Below, one piece after another: positions 11,406-21,489 of a stretch of DNA of 64,000 nt. Positions within the stretch are counted from its first letter, which is position 1. Every line of letters begins with the position of its first letter. The position numbers and the translations under genes are program-made. Source of the DNA: Mycoplasmataceae bacterium (GTDB lineage: Bacteria; Bacillota_I; Bacilli_A; Mycoplasmatales; Mycoplasmoidaceae); the NCBI GenBank assembly GCA_031282505.1, contig JAITDP010000005.1, positions 62,001 through 126,000 on the forward strand, written 5' to 3'. Below the pieces are notes generated by a model. The model did not search any database and was not told the DNA's origin. It was given only the letters and a program-made list of their open reading frames with translations.

Positions 11406-12192
11406 TCTCGCGTATAAAAATTCTTTTTATATTAATAGGTTTGTTATTTTTGTCGGAGAATTCAATAACTACACCATTAAACTGATAAGGTGAAAGCGAA
11501 GGAGATAGTTTAAAACGTGATGCTTCTCCATTGAAAACTTTTAATATTGTTTCTGGTTCAGCTCCAATAATTCCTTCACTACCGCCAGTCATTCCAACAT
11601 CAGAAATAATTGCTGTGTTTTTAAAAATTCTTTCGTCAGATGTTTGTATATGTGTATGGGTTCCTACAATCGCAGAAACTTTGCTTGAAAATTCTAAAGC
11701 TAATGCATTTTTTTCACTTGTTGATTCACAATGGAAGTCTACAAAATGTATATCCGAATCATCGCTTTTACAAAGTTCATTAAGTGTGACAAATGGATTA
11801 GTTTGAATTTCATTTGCAGAGACGCTCATACCTAATAAATTAGTGATTCTAATTTTTTTATCTTTGATTACACAAACACGTGTTCCTTCACCACCATATT
11901 TATATTCATTACTTGAATCTTTGATATTTAATGGTCTTATTGTGTTTTTATTAGATAATACTTGTTTAATTTCACTCAATTGTCATGTGTGGTTACCAAA
12001 TGTAAAGAAATCAACACCATATTCAAGTAATTCTTTATAGTGTTTTGCACTTAAACTCTTACCATGTGTGGTATTTTCAGCATTTGCAATAACAAAATCA
12101 ATTTTCTCTGTTTTGTTTAATTTGGGTAATTCTTTTTTTACAGCTTCTCGTCCTTTTTTGCCAAATATATCGCCGATAAATAGAATTTTCAT
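11398..12192 (-). CDS. YmdB-type metallophosphoesterase (2',3'-cyclic nucleotide phosphodiesterase family)
   Basis: 264 residues with UGA as Trp. The start at 12192 gives the family N-terminus MKILFIGDIFGKKGR; an in-frame ATG at 12243 would add 17 unrelated residues. Metal-binding motifs are GDIFG, NAENTTHGKS, FGNHTW, DFHCE and GTHTHIQTSDERI. The Bacillus member hydrolyses 2',3'-cAMP and influences motility and biofilm choice; the role here is unknown. It is the first gene of a ymdB-rlmH(-alaS) run. The upstream ATTATATAAT box shared with rpoE would give it a leader of roughly 50 bases with no clear SD. Confidence 0.88.
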
Positions 12193-12263
12193 TATGTAAA
12201 AGATGTAATTATTTTTAATTATTTGATTAAAACTAACTCTCATGTTTATTATATAATATGTGT
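12193..12263. promoter_or_regulatory. divergent promoter region, ymdB / rpoE
   Basis: Contains the palindrome ATTATATAAT (12248-12257). On the plus strand TATAAT ends 6 nt before the rpoE ATG at 12264. On the minus strand it is about 55 nt from ymdB. Confidence 0.5.
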
Positions 12264-12635
12264 ATGGAGCTTAAACATTTAATTGATATTGCATACGAAC
12301 AAGCGAAAGAAACATACAATGATCAATCATTTACTTTTAATCAATTGTATGATTTAGTTAGTAAAAATGATTCAGCTGACTTTCCTAAGCAATCAATTGG
12401 TGAATTTTATAGTGAACTGTTGTTAGATCCACGATTTACTTATTTTGGAAATGAAAATTGAAAATTACGTGAATTTTTATCTGAAAACGAGTTAAAGAAT
12501 ATTAACTCTAATCTTTATGATATTGCCGATGAAGAAACTTCTAAAGTTAGTGAGACTTATGTGCAAGAAGCACAAAAAGATATTGATGAAGATTTCCAAG
12601 AAGATACATCTGCTTCAGAAGAATTAAATGATTAG
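12264..12635 (+). CDS. rpoE: RNA polymerase delta subunit
   Basis: 123 residues. The folded N-terminal domain shows LIDIAYEQAKETYNDQSFTFNQLYDLV and the signature LLLDPRFTYFGNENWKLREFL (UGA Trp). The C-terminal ~35 residues are acidic and disordered, as in Firmicutes delta, though shorter. Delta helps recycle RNA polymerase and lowers non-specific binding. An ATG two codons upstream (12258) exists, but only the ATG at 12264 has the 6-nt distance to TATAAT used across the window. The end overlaps atpB by 8 bases. Confidence 0.9.
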
Positions 12636-13395
12636 TCATACTGTAGTCGCAGCAGGTTTTTCCACATATCAACCTTTTAGTTTTACTCAAAGTATTGCTA
12701 ATGTTTCAATTAGTATTTTTTTAACAACATTGGTTATATCAATATTGTTTATTATTTATAGAGTAAAAATTAAAAAACAAGAAGCACATTTGCCTTCTAG
12801 TAACTATGTTATTTGTTTTCAAATTTACATTGAATTCATTAGAAACATGGTTATTGAAGTATTGGGGAAAAAGTTTGAAAAAATTACACCATTTTTTATA
12901 TATTTGTTTTCTTATATTTTACTTAGTAACACGATTAGTATTTTTGGTTTTGCAAACCCTACAAGTTCTTTGTCTGTTACACTTTCATTAGGGGTTGTTA
13001 CTTTTGTTGGAATTTTTGTTATAGGAATTAAATATCAGAAATGGTCTTTCTTAAAAAAATATACATTCAACATTAACACCAAGAAAAAATCAATTCCAGT
13101 GATGATTAATCCATTAAACATTATTGGACAAATTACTCCATTAATTTCTTTATCTTTCCGTTTGTGAGGAAATATATTTGCGGGTACATTAATTACTACA
13201 ATGCTTTTAGTAAGCACACAAAACGCTATGGATAGTGTTTTACCATTCCATTTTTTTAATGTAATTGGTGTATTTATATTGATACCATTACATATATACT
13301 TCGATTTGCTTTCTGGTTTAATACAAGCTTTTGTATTTTTCTTATTAACAATGGTATATTGAAAAATGGAAACAAACGAAAAAGATTCTATATAA
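12628..13395 (+). CDS. atpB: F-type ATP synthase subunit a (isolated gene)
   Basis: 255 residues, polytopic. It contains the conserved segment ISLSFRLWGNIFAGTLITTMLL, whose Arg forms the proton path against the c-ring, and the C-terminal helix LIQAFVFFLLTMVY. About five to six membrane segments are visible. It overlaps rpoE by 8 bases, so translation is coupled. A terminator follows immediately, so subunits c, b, delta, alpha, gamma, beta and epsilon are not in this unit, unlike the usual atpBEFHAGDC order. They must be elsewhere or missing. Confidence 0.93.
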
Positions 13396-13434
13396 AAAAA
13401 AATACACGCTTCGAGGGCATGTATTCTTTTTTTT
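13394..13434 (+). terminator. intrinsic terminator after atpB
   Basis: A 9-bp stem with one mismatch (13401-13409 with 13417-13425) is flanked by an A-run and followed by eight T residues. Confidence 0.8.
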
Positions 13435-13439
13435 AGGAT

Positions 13440-13733
13440 CCTCAAATTAAACTTGTTATTGTAAAAGTAAATGTGGTATAATTTTGCAACAATTTAAATA
13501 ATAAAATAATTTTTCTGTTTTTGGAAAAATTAAATTAAAATGTAAATTTATTGCCTTGTTATGGTTTTGTATTAATTTGAAACTTAATATATTACACTAA
13601 CCCATGTTAATGCAATATAAATTGTTACAACGTCTTACAAAGGCATCTACAATTACAAATTATGAAGTATAACTTGCAATTTTATTATAGATTAAGTTTT
13701 TTTGGTGCACATATGTTTTTATACATAGTATAA
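13440..13733. other. gene-free interval with promoter-like and hairpin elements
   Basis: No credible ORF on either strand. On the plus strand TTGTTA (13453-13458), an 18-bp spacer and TATAAT (13477-13482) form the best two-box promoter in the window. Downstream, 13488-13495 can pair with 13619-13626. A 9-bp hairpin around 13505-13533 has a U-rich tail on the minus strand and could terminate the dnaJ operon. It may encode a small RNA, but I recognise no RNA family. Confidence 0.4.
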
Positions 13734-14711
13734 TTACAATTTTGTTTTTATATATTTATTAAAATTCTTATTAAATTCGCTTACGTTTTCTGATCTTTTT
13801 CCTCTAATATATTTACTGATAACTTCTTTTAGTTGATGTTTTTTAAATTTGTTGTGGTAAATTATAGAAAAAATTTCAATGAATAAAATATATTTTATGA
13901 TATCATACTCGCTTCCGTAACGTGAAGTTTTTCCTTTAAAGACACGTCTAACATCTCAACTAAATGGAGTGTCAAGAGAAACAGGGCGGTTGATAATATT
14001 TCCTTGCTCACGTTTGGAAATTTTTTTATTTTTTAATGCTGCATTAAATTCTTTTACTCTTTTTGGATATATTTTTTTTAGATAGTTTATGTAAATGTTA
14101 ATTTTATCGAATTCAAAAAATATATATCTTTCAAAATATTCGTTGTTATAAGAATTAACCTTATCTTGTAAAATCGGAATAATTATTGATCAAAACAAAA
14201 ATATTATCGAACAAACAATAACATATATAACAACTTTTGTATCAGCATTTCATGCTCATTCATCGCTGTGCTTTCAACCGAGTATTATTGGAGCTAAGGC
14301 TGCAAGTATTGCGGTGATAAAGTTAAATACACCTACAATAATAGCGCACACATCAATTACTTTTGTTGCTAAAATTATTGGAACATGTATTTGAATTTTT
14401 TTGTGCATATTTGCATATCAAAAACTTATTATTGGACAAAAAAACAAAACAATAAATAGAATTATGATGATAAATGTTATGAAGAACCAGTCCATTGTTG
14501 AAGTTGCAGCATTTTTATGATTAAAAAAACCATAAGTATCTGGGTGTAAATATATCATTATTAAAGATACAAATGTCAGAGAAAGTAAAATTATTGTAAA
14601 AATTAAATAAACACGTTCGATTATTTTTTTTTTATAAAAAACATTTTTATAATTTAAAACTTCTTCCTTTAATTTCTTTTTACTTAAGATATTAATATCA
14701 TCTATATCCAT
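13734..14711 (-). CDS. four-TM membrane protein, unknown function
   Basis: 325 residues with several UGA Trp codons. I do not recognise a family. The N-terminal ~35 residues are charged. TM1 (about 36-57) and TM2 (about 75-98) are followed by TM3 (about 118-145) and TM4 (about 160-182). The remaining ~140 residues are soluble and basic (segments such as YFERYIFFEFDKINIYINYLK). The start codon overlaps the dnaJ stop by one base (TAATG), so the protein is coupled to DnaJ translation, which hints at a membrane or stress role. The 2+2 TM layout with a soluble domain loosely recalls SLATT-type proteins, but I see no diagnostic motif. Confidence 0.8.
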
Positions 14712-15868
14712 TATTCAATTTCAGATTTAGCTCGTTTCAAATATGAATCAATTTCACCATCCTTTATATTTTGTAAAGAACGGAGTTTTTCTAAATCATC
14801 CTTATTATAGTGTGGTGGCTTGCCATAGATAATTATTGCAATCAAATCATCTTTTGAAGAGAACATATTCTTTTTTGAATTTATTCCCATATTAGGTATG
14901 GTAATAAGTTCTTCATTTTTTGTTTGAGGTTTTAATTCAACTTGTTTAATACCATATGGGGTTGGTACATCAATTGTTCCACCAACAATTGCTGTTAATG
15001 GATTAACAATGACTTTAACATAGATTTTATTTCCTCTGCGGTCAAATATATTACTTTTAGCAATCATAACATGAACTAACAAATTTCCTGTGCCATTATT
15101 TATTTGATTGCCCATGCCAGTGACTTGAATAACACTTCCATTTTCGATTCCTGGTGGAATTGGCAAATCACATTCTCGTTTATCTTCAATATAACCAGCT
15201 CCATTACATTGATGACATTTTTTAGTAATGATTTTTCCAGTGCCTTTACAACGAGGACAAGTAGTTTGAGATTGAATTGTCCCAAATGGTGTTTGTTGTC
15301 TAACTAAAACAATACCTGAACCATTACACTCAGGACAAGTTTTAATATCTTTAGGAGTTTCAGCGCCACTACCATGACAATGTGGACATTCTTTTTTATA
15401 CGCATATGCAAATTTTTTATTTGTGCCTCTTGCCATTTCAGCAAAAGAAATTGTTATTTGAATTTCGATATCTCTATTTATAGAATTTTTACGTGATCGT
15501 CGTGATTGTTGTCTTCCGCCAAAAAAACTACCAAATAAATCATCTTCGTTAAAAGAGAATCCACCACCTTGTTGACCACCACCAAAAAAACTTTTGAATA
15601 TATCTTCAAATCCGCCACCTTGTTGTCCAAACCCTTGTTGTTCATTAACGCCGGCGTGTCCAAATTGATCGTATTGTTGTCGTTTTTGTTGATCACTTAA
15701 TACCTCATAAGCTTCATTAACTTCTTTAAATTTTGCTTCAGCATCAGCTGCTTTATTTCTATCTGGGTGATATTCCATTGCTTTTTTTCTAAAAGCTCGT
15801 TTAATATCATCTTGTGATGCGTTTTTTGATATGCCTAGCACCTCATAATAGTCTCGCTTATTTGCCAT
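14711..15868 (-). CDS. dnaJ: chaperone DnaJ (Hsp40)
   Basis: 385 residues, type I DnaJ. J-domain (1-70) with HPDRN, then a long Gln/Gly/Phe-rich linker (about 75-130). The zinc domain has four CxxCxGxG repeats (CPHCHGSG, CPECNGSG, CPRCKGTG, CHQCNGAG). The C-terminal substrate domains follow. It delivers clients to DnaK and stimulates its ATPase. dnaK and grpE are not adjacent. The gene heads a two-gene unit with the membrane protein downstream. Confidence 0.97.
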   Translation of the reverse strand: MANKRDYYEVLGISKNASQDDIKRAFRKKAMEYHPDRNKAADAEAKFKEVNEAYEVLSDQQKRQQYDQFGHAGVNEQQGFGQQGGGFEDIFKSFFGGGQQGGGFSFNEDDLFGSFFGGRQQSRRSRKNSINRDIEIQITISFAEMARGTNKKFAYAYKKECPHCHGSGAETPKDIKTCPECNGSGIVLVRQQTPFGTIQSQTTCPRCKGTGKIITKKCHQCNGAGYIEDKRECDLPIPPGIENGSVIQVTGMGNQINNGTGNLLVHVMIAKSNIFDRRGNKIYVKVIVNPLTAIVGGTIDVPTPYGIKQVELKPQTKNEELITIPNMGINSKKNMFSSKDDLIAIIIYGKPPHYNKDDLEKLRSLQNIKDGEIDSYLKRAKSEIE

Positions 15869-15916
15869 GCAAATATTATATTAAAAATTAGCAATTAAAT
15901 ATTTGATTGCTAATTA

Positions 15917-17758
15917 TTAAGATTGTTTTGCAAATGGAATGAAAGTACCAGCAACTAATAAACATAACATAGCTGCGAAAATTATGAAGAATATTGGCAT
16001 GATTGCTTTATATGATTTGTTTAGTGGAATACCGAATATATTACTTGCTACTAAGAATGAACCATTAGTTGGCATTATCATACAGTTAAGTCCAGCTCCT
16101 GCTGCATATGCACTAATTGCACTTGGTAAAATTCCATGATCCATTAATGGTTGACCAATAATAGGGAATAACATTCTAGCTCCAGAACTACATGATGGCA
16201 TTACAAAGGCAAATAAGAAGAAGAATAAGAATAAACATACAATAGCGAATGTTTGGTTAAGATAAGCTAAGGCATTGATTTGATCAGCCATAACATGAGA
16301 CAATCCTGAATCGATTATGATTTCTTGGAAACCACCAATGATAGCGAATGTAATAGCTAATCTTGCACATCCTCTTCATGAAGCAAGAAGAACATCTACC
16401 ATTTCATCGATTGGAGTTTTAAAAATAATTAACATTGCAATAGTTGATATTAAGAATAATACTGGTAGTGTTTCAATTGATCAAGTTCCTAATGCGACTT
16501 GGCTAGCATCTCCAATATTAGAAGAGAAGTAAGGAATGTTAGCAGCTAATCAATTTTGGAAATCAATGAATCCATGGAATCCAATTAATGTGTCTCATCT
16601 AACAACACCAATGAACAAAGCAACGAATGTTAAACCAAAAATTGTCAAACAAGAAATATCTTTTGCATTTAATGGAGTTGTACTAGGCACAGTTCCAAAT
16701 GTTGCTTTTAATTTAGCATATTCACTGTAGATGATAGATTTTGTTGGGTTTTTTCTAACTCGATTAGCATATCACATAACATAAGCTGTTACAATTCCAT
16801 AAACTACAAATAATGAAATGAAACGTCAAATGATTCCATCACTCATGTTTCCACCAGCAGAAGTAAATCCAATAACTATAGCAAATGGATCAATTGTAGC
16901 AACAACTATACCAGCTGTTGTAGCTAAATAAATAGAGAACAAAGCAACTATTGTATCAAAACCAGCACCTATCATAATAACAGCTACAAGTGGGTACATT
17001 CCCATAAGTTCATCGCTTGTATGGTTAATACTACCTAGAAGCATGAACAATAAGATAACAAATGGAAGGATAATAATTTCTTTGTTTCTAAATTTAATAA
17101 AGATTTTTGAGAAGAATTTATCAAGAATTTTAATTTTATCTAAAGTAACAGCAAAACAAGAAATAGCAATTAAATATACAATTAATTGTGAGTTACCAAC
17201 AAAACCAACGATTGGAGCTTTAATGATATCAAAAAAACCAGGGATTGAAATAGGACCATGGACAACATTGATGTATCATGTAAGTATAACAAAGATAGTT
17301 AATATTACAAGTGAAATAGTAATTGGGTTAACAGGTTTTCTTGAAAAATGAATAAAGCCTGGAAATTTTTCACTAGCTGCATTGTGTGAATACATTTCAT
17401 TGGTAGCAATTTTTTTTAATAAAAAATAGTTAGCAATTGGAAGGAAACAATAAACAATAATTAATACTTTTGTGTCAACATTAAAATGGTTTTTAAATAA
17501 ATTAAAGTTATAGTTTTTTTTGTATAAATTTTTGATTGCTACTCATGCAACAAAAACTGAAAGTATAGTGAAAAGTCATGCAAGGAAAGTAAATATAGAG
17601 GCAGAGAATATTGATTGTATTTCGCTATCTGGATGAGGTACATTGATATAAACTAACGATAAGATCGCTAATGGATCGAACATTCAAGCACAAAGAGTAA
17701 GTATTGCAAGAATATCTAATAATTTAAATGAAGGCAAAATTTTTATTTTTTTTATCAT
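15917..17758 (-). CDS. YfcC-family transporter (amino acid antiporter-like)
   Basis: 613 residues with UGA as Trp, about 12-14 hydrophobic segments. The C-terminal part shows the YfcC/DcuC-like hallmarks: FVMPSCSSGARMLFPIIGQPLM, SAYAAGAGLNCMIMPTNGSFLVASNIFGIPLNKSYK and the ending hydrophobic helix. A related repeat with GSINHTSDELMGMYPLVAVIM and TSAGGNMSDGIIW lies in the first half. Family members in Mollicutes are annotated as basic amino acid or peptide permeases; the substrate cannot be read from sequence. It diverges from sufC across 42 bp. Confidence 0.8.
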
Positions 17759-17800
17759 AGCCTTATAATATTTTATATTATATATAAAAATAATGCAAAA
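17759..17800. promoter_or_regulatory. divergent promoter region, YfcC-family gene / sufC
   Basis: 42 bp of almost pure A/T. TATAAA (17783-17788) lies 12 nt before sufC. On the minus strand a TATAAT (17777-17782 on plus) lies 18 nt before the transporter. Confidence 0.4.
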
Positions 17801-18565
17801 ATGAAATTTTCAGTTAAAAAACTCAATTCTTTTATAGGAAATAAGCAAATTTTAAATAATATTTCATTTTCTTTAAAAACAGGAGATGTATTAGCAGTTA
17901 TGGGTACAAACGGTGGTGGAAAAACTACACTTTTGAAAAGCATTATGAATCATTTTTCACTTAAAAATGATGGCGAAATTAAATTAAACAATACCTCATT
18001 ATCTAGCCTTTCTACATATGACATTGCAAAAAATAAAATTTTTTATATTCCACAAGTTTCATTAGAATTAATAGGTGTTCAAACATTAAACTTCTTACGT
18101 TTAGTTAATTCTCATTCAAAAAACGAATCATTTTCTGTTGTTTATAAAAAAATCGAACATTTGTTTAAATACTTTAATTTGCCAAAAGAAATTTTAACAC
18201 GTGATCTAAATGTTAATTTCAGTGGCGGACAAAAAAAGAAACTTGAACTTATTCAGTCTGAAATTTTTGGTGGAGATGTGTTGTTAATAGATGAGATTGA
18301 CAGTGGTGTTGACCACGATTCAATAAAAGCAATTGCAAAATATATTAATTCGATAAAGAAAACAAAAATTATTATTGTAATATCTCATAACACTAATTTT
18401 TTAAATATGATCAAACCTACAAAAACCATTATTATTAATAATGGAAAAATTGTAAAAAGTGGTTCTGACGAATTAATTAAATTAGTAGAAAAGAAAGGTT
18501 ATAAACAATTTTGTGGTGCAAAAGAAAAACCACTTACTACTGTATGCTTAACAAAACAACGATAA
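17801..18565 (+). CDS. sufC: Fe-S cluster assembly ATPase SufC
   Basis: 254-residue ABC ATPase. Walker A is GTNGGGKTT, followed by the Q-loop region (FYIPQVSLELIG), a signature FSGGQKKKLELIQ, Walker B LLIDEIDSGVD and the switch His in VISHN. The D-loop form EIDSG(V/L)D and the GQKKKLE signature are specific to SufC rather than to membrane ABC exporters. SufC normally works with SufB and SufD as a cytoplasmic scaffold. The next gene overlaps it by 22 bases and is a miniature SufD-like protein; sufB, sufS and sufU are not nearby. Confidence 0.92.
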   Translation: MKFSVKKLNSFIGNKQILNNISFSLKTGDVLAVMGTNGGGKTTLLKSIMNHFSLKNDGEIKLNNTSLSSLSTYDIAKNKIFYIPQVSLELIGVQTLNFLRLVNSHSKNESFSVVYKKIEHLFKYFNLPKEILTRDLNVNFSGGQKKKLELIQSEIFGGDVLLIDEIDSGVDHDSIKAIAKYINSIKKTKIIIVISHNTNFLNMIKPTKTIIINNGKIVKSGSDELIKLVEKKGYKQFCGAKEKPLTTVCLTKQR

Positions 18566-19029
18566 AAAAATATTTTTCTAATGCTTCATTGAATGTTTCT
18601 GAAAATATTACTTTTAATAATTCTCAAAATTATTATGTGTATATTATTGCAAATAATAATACAAAAAAAATCAAACTGTTTATTAATCAAAAAAAATCTA
18701 CTGATTGCAAAGTTACAATTAATTGTTTAGCAACTAATAATGGAATTGTTGATATTGTATTGGTTAATAATGGAAACCAAAATTGCAAGATATCACAAGA
18801 AATTAATGGTTTAATTATTAATGATGGAAAAATATTTTCTTTTCCAATTCTTGCTATTAAATCAAATACAGTTGTCGCACAACATTCAATAAATGTTGGA
18901 GGAGTTGACAAGGAACAAATTTTTTATTTAACTTCTAAAGGTATATCGCCACAAGAATCAACAAATTTAATAGTTGAGAAATTATTTGAGAAAATCGAAA
19001 GTAATGAATATAAAACTTTTATCAAATAA
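18544..19029 (+). CDS. miniature SufB/SufD-like protein
   Basis: 161 residues, against roughly 400-470 for SufB or SufD. After a beta-rich N-terminal half (many short Val/Ile/Asn strands, as in the SufBD beta-helix) comes the family signature: NTVVAQHSINVGGVDKEQIFYLTSKGISPQESTNLIVEKLF. It includes the conserved His of the SufB/SufD interface and the LFYL.SRG-like helix that docks on SufC. The overlap with sufC and the shared signature support a SufC partner. The start at 18544 is the last ATG before the conserved region; frames upstream lie inside sufC. A truncated relic is possible, but the conserved end argues for function. Confidence 0.75.
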   Translation: MLNKTTIKKYFSNASLNVSENITFNNSQNYYVYIIANNNTKKIKLFINQKKSTDCKVTINCLATNNGIVDIVLVNNGNQNCKISQEINGLIINDGKIFSFPILAIKSNTVVAQHSINVGGVDKEQIFYLTSKGISPQESTNLIVEKLFEKIESNEYKTFIK

Positions 19030-19678
19030 TTTTCTTTTTAACAAGTGAATTGATTTTACTAAATGGTTTTGAACCAAAAAATCCTTTATTACAACTACCA
19101 CCAATATTTGATGGATGTGAAGAAGTTATTACAAAATGTTTGGTTTTATCAATGAGTATTTCTTTACTTTTTGCATCATTGCCTCACAATACGAAAACAA
19201 CCCCTGAAGTGTTTTCATTAATGTATTTGATTAAATTATTAATAAAGTAAACTCAACCAAATTTTTTGTTTTTATGTGACTTTGGAGAGTCTTTGTTAAA
19301 AGTCAATGCTGAATTAATTAATAGCACTCCTTGTTGTGCTCAATCATCCAATTTAGTTTTCGTTCTTTCTATATTTAAATCATTTTTCATTTCAACAAAA
19401 ATATTTTTCAAACTATCTTTAGCTTTTTTATTATCTCCAAAGCTGAAAGCTAACCCATCAGCACGACCAGGCGTTGGGTAAGGGTCTTGCCCTATTATTA
19501 CAACTTGTGTTTTATTTACATTAAAGAAATTAAACGCTGCGAATATGTTATCTTTTATTGGACAGATAACGCTTGTTTTATATGAATTATCTAGATTTTC
19601 TAAAAGTGTTTTAAAGTAATGTTTTTCTTTTTCTTTTTGAATAAAAATAGATCAATCAGTTTTAATATTAATATTCAT
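19019..19678 (-). CDS. ung: uracil-DNA glycosylase
   Basis: 219 residues with UGA as Trp. Motif A reads GQDPYPTPGRADGLAFS, keeping the catalytic Asp and the Tyr that excludes thymine but with Pro where the family usually has His (GQDPYH). LLINSALT, VFVLWGNDAK and the DNA-intercalation loop SSHPSN...GFFGSKPFSKIN follow. It removes uracil from DNA. The 3' end overlaps the convergent mini-SufD gene by 11 bp. A minus-strand TATAAT ends 6 nt before the ATG. Confidence 0.93.
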
Positions 19679-19707
19679 TAAAAAATTATATTTATATAAT
19701 TTTATAT
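19679..19707. promoter_or_regulatory. divergent leaderless promoters, ung / membrane protein
   Basis: 29 bp. Minus TATAAT (19685-19690 on plus) lies 6 nt before ung. Plus TATAAT (19695-19700) lies 7 nt before the ATG at 19708. Confidence 0.6.
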
Positions 19708-20109
19708 ATGGAACGCAAAATCAAGTTACGACGTATAGCATTTATAGTTAGTTTAATATTTACAATTATTTCTGCAGTTTTCTCTGTTGTATTAATTACT
19801 TTAAAATTCCTTATTGATTACAATGTTATTCGTGTTAATTTTCAAGTATATGATGAATTCAAGAATTATTTTAACAGCAATTTTTTATTTTATTTAATTT
19901 CTTTTGCTTGAGTTATACCAATGGTAATTTATATTAAACGTATTCGCAATGATACAAAAAATCATATGTTGCTTGCTGTGTGTGCTCTTTTATTTCTAGG
20001 ATTGGTACCAGGAATTTTATTGATCATTTCTGAAACTTCTACAAACGAAACGAAAAGAACTGTTAAAAAAGTTAAAACAAAATCAACTAAAAGTTCAAAG
20101 AACCGTTAG
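19708..20109 (+). CDS. three-TM membrane protein, unknown function
   Basis: 133 residues with one UGA Trp. Not recognised. Basic N-terminus (MERKIKLRR), TM1 (about 10-35), a short loop, TM2 (about 57-73), a basic loop (KRIRNDTK), TM3 (about 82-104), and a Lys/Thr/Ser-rich tail of about 25 residues that is likely cytoplasmic. The 3' end overlaps the convergent asnS by 23 bp, so the tail codons are constrained from both strands. Confidence 0.75.
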
Positions 20110-21487
20110 TACGCGGAAATGGAATAGTATCTCTAATGTTTTCAACATCTAAGATATACATAATCATTCTTTCAAAACCTAAACCAAATCCAGCTGAAGA
20201 AAAATAACCATATTTTCTTAAATCTATATATCATTGTATAGATGTTACATCAATGTTTAGTTCTTTAACACGTTGCATTAATTTGTCATAATCATCTTCA
20301 CGTTGACTTCCACCAACTATTTCTCCCACTCCAGGAACTAATAAGTCACATGCTGCAACTGTTGCTCCACTAACATTTCTAATATTGGTTCCTTTATAAG
20401 ATTTAGTTTCGTCATTTTGTTTCATATAAAAAGCTTTAATTTCTTTAGGAAAGTTTTGTAAGAATATAGGAGCGTTATATACTTTTTCGCAAAGATATCT
20501 TTCGTGTTCACTTGATAAATCTTTACCAAAGTAAATATCTTTGTCTTCAAATTCATATCCATCTTTAACTGCTTTTTCTAATAATTCTATTCCTGTTGCA
20601 TAATCAACTCTAACGAATTCTGCTGTGAGTATTTGATTAATGCGATCAATTATGTGAGGTTTTGTGGCAGAAACATATTTAATTTCTTCTGGACAATGTT
20701 CATTTACATATCTAGTGATGAACTTAATAAAGCTCTCAATGATATATTGAAGTTGAGTTAAATCAATGAATGCAATTTCTGGTTCAACCATTCAAAACTC
20801 ACTAGCGTGACGATTAGTGTGACTACGTTCAGCACGGAAAGTAGGACCAAATGTATAAACTTTTTTAAATGCTTGTGCGTAAGCCTCAGCATTTAATTGT
20901 CCACTAACCGTTAAAGATGCTGTTTTGTCAAAGAATGGTTTTGTAGGATCTTGATGAATTGTAAAGTTTTCTCCAGCACCTTCTGCGTCATTGGCAGTAA
21001 TAATTGGTGCAGCAACTCATAAGAAGCCACTTTCTTGGAAAAAATTGTGTATAGCATATGCTAATTTACTACGAACAGTCATTATAGCACTGATTGTTTT
21101 AGTACGTGGACGCAAATGTGCAATCTCGCGTAAAAATTCCATTGAATGCTGTTTTTTTTGTAATGGATAATCTTCGTGTGCTTGTTTTAAAATTTTAATT
21201 ATTGAAGCAACTAGTTCAATTTTTCCATCTGCTTTTTCAGTTAATTTAATAATACCTGTAGCAATGATTGCACTACCAGTTCTTGCCATTTTAATAGTTT
21301 GTTCGTATCCTTCAGTCCCATTAGCTTTTGCTACGATTTGTAAATTTAAAATGCTTGAGCCATCATTGATTTCTATGAATGATATTTTTCCACTATCTCT
21401 TGTTGATTTAATTCATCCATGAACTGTTACTTGTTCGGTGTGTTCATTAGGATTTTTAAATAAATTAGATAGCTCTATAATTTTCAT
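20087..21487 (-). CDS. asnS: asparaginyl-tRNA synthetase
   Basis: 466 residues with UGA as Trp. N-terminal OB-fold anticodon domain ([25 protein letters not shown]). The class II core follows with [62 protein letters not shown] (motif 2) and [12 protein letters not shown] near the end (motif 3). The ending [10 protein letters not shown]...PFPR distinguishes AsnRS from AspRS. rplS follows three bases upstream on the same strand, so it is probably in the S6-SSB-S18-L19 transcript. Confidence 0.96.
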
Positions 21488-21489
21488 GG

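Noticed and set aside
12243-12243. upstream ATG for ymdB
   Set aside because: The family begins at MKILFIGDIFG (12192). The ATG at 12243 would be only 4 nt from the -10 box, inside the expected promoter.
13035-13445. 136-codon minus-strand ORF opposite atpB
   Set aside because: It begins inside the atpB terminator hairpin and is the antisense of conserved subunit a sequence.
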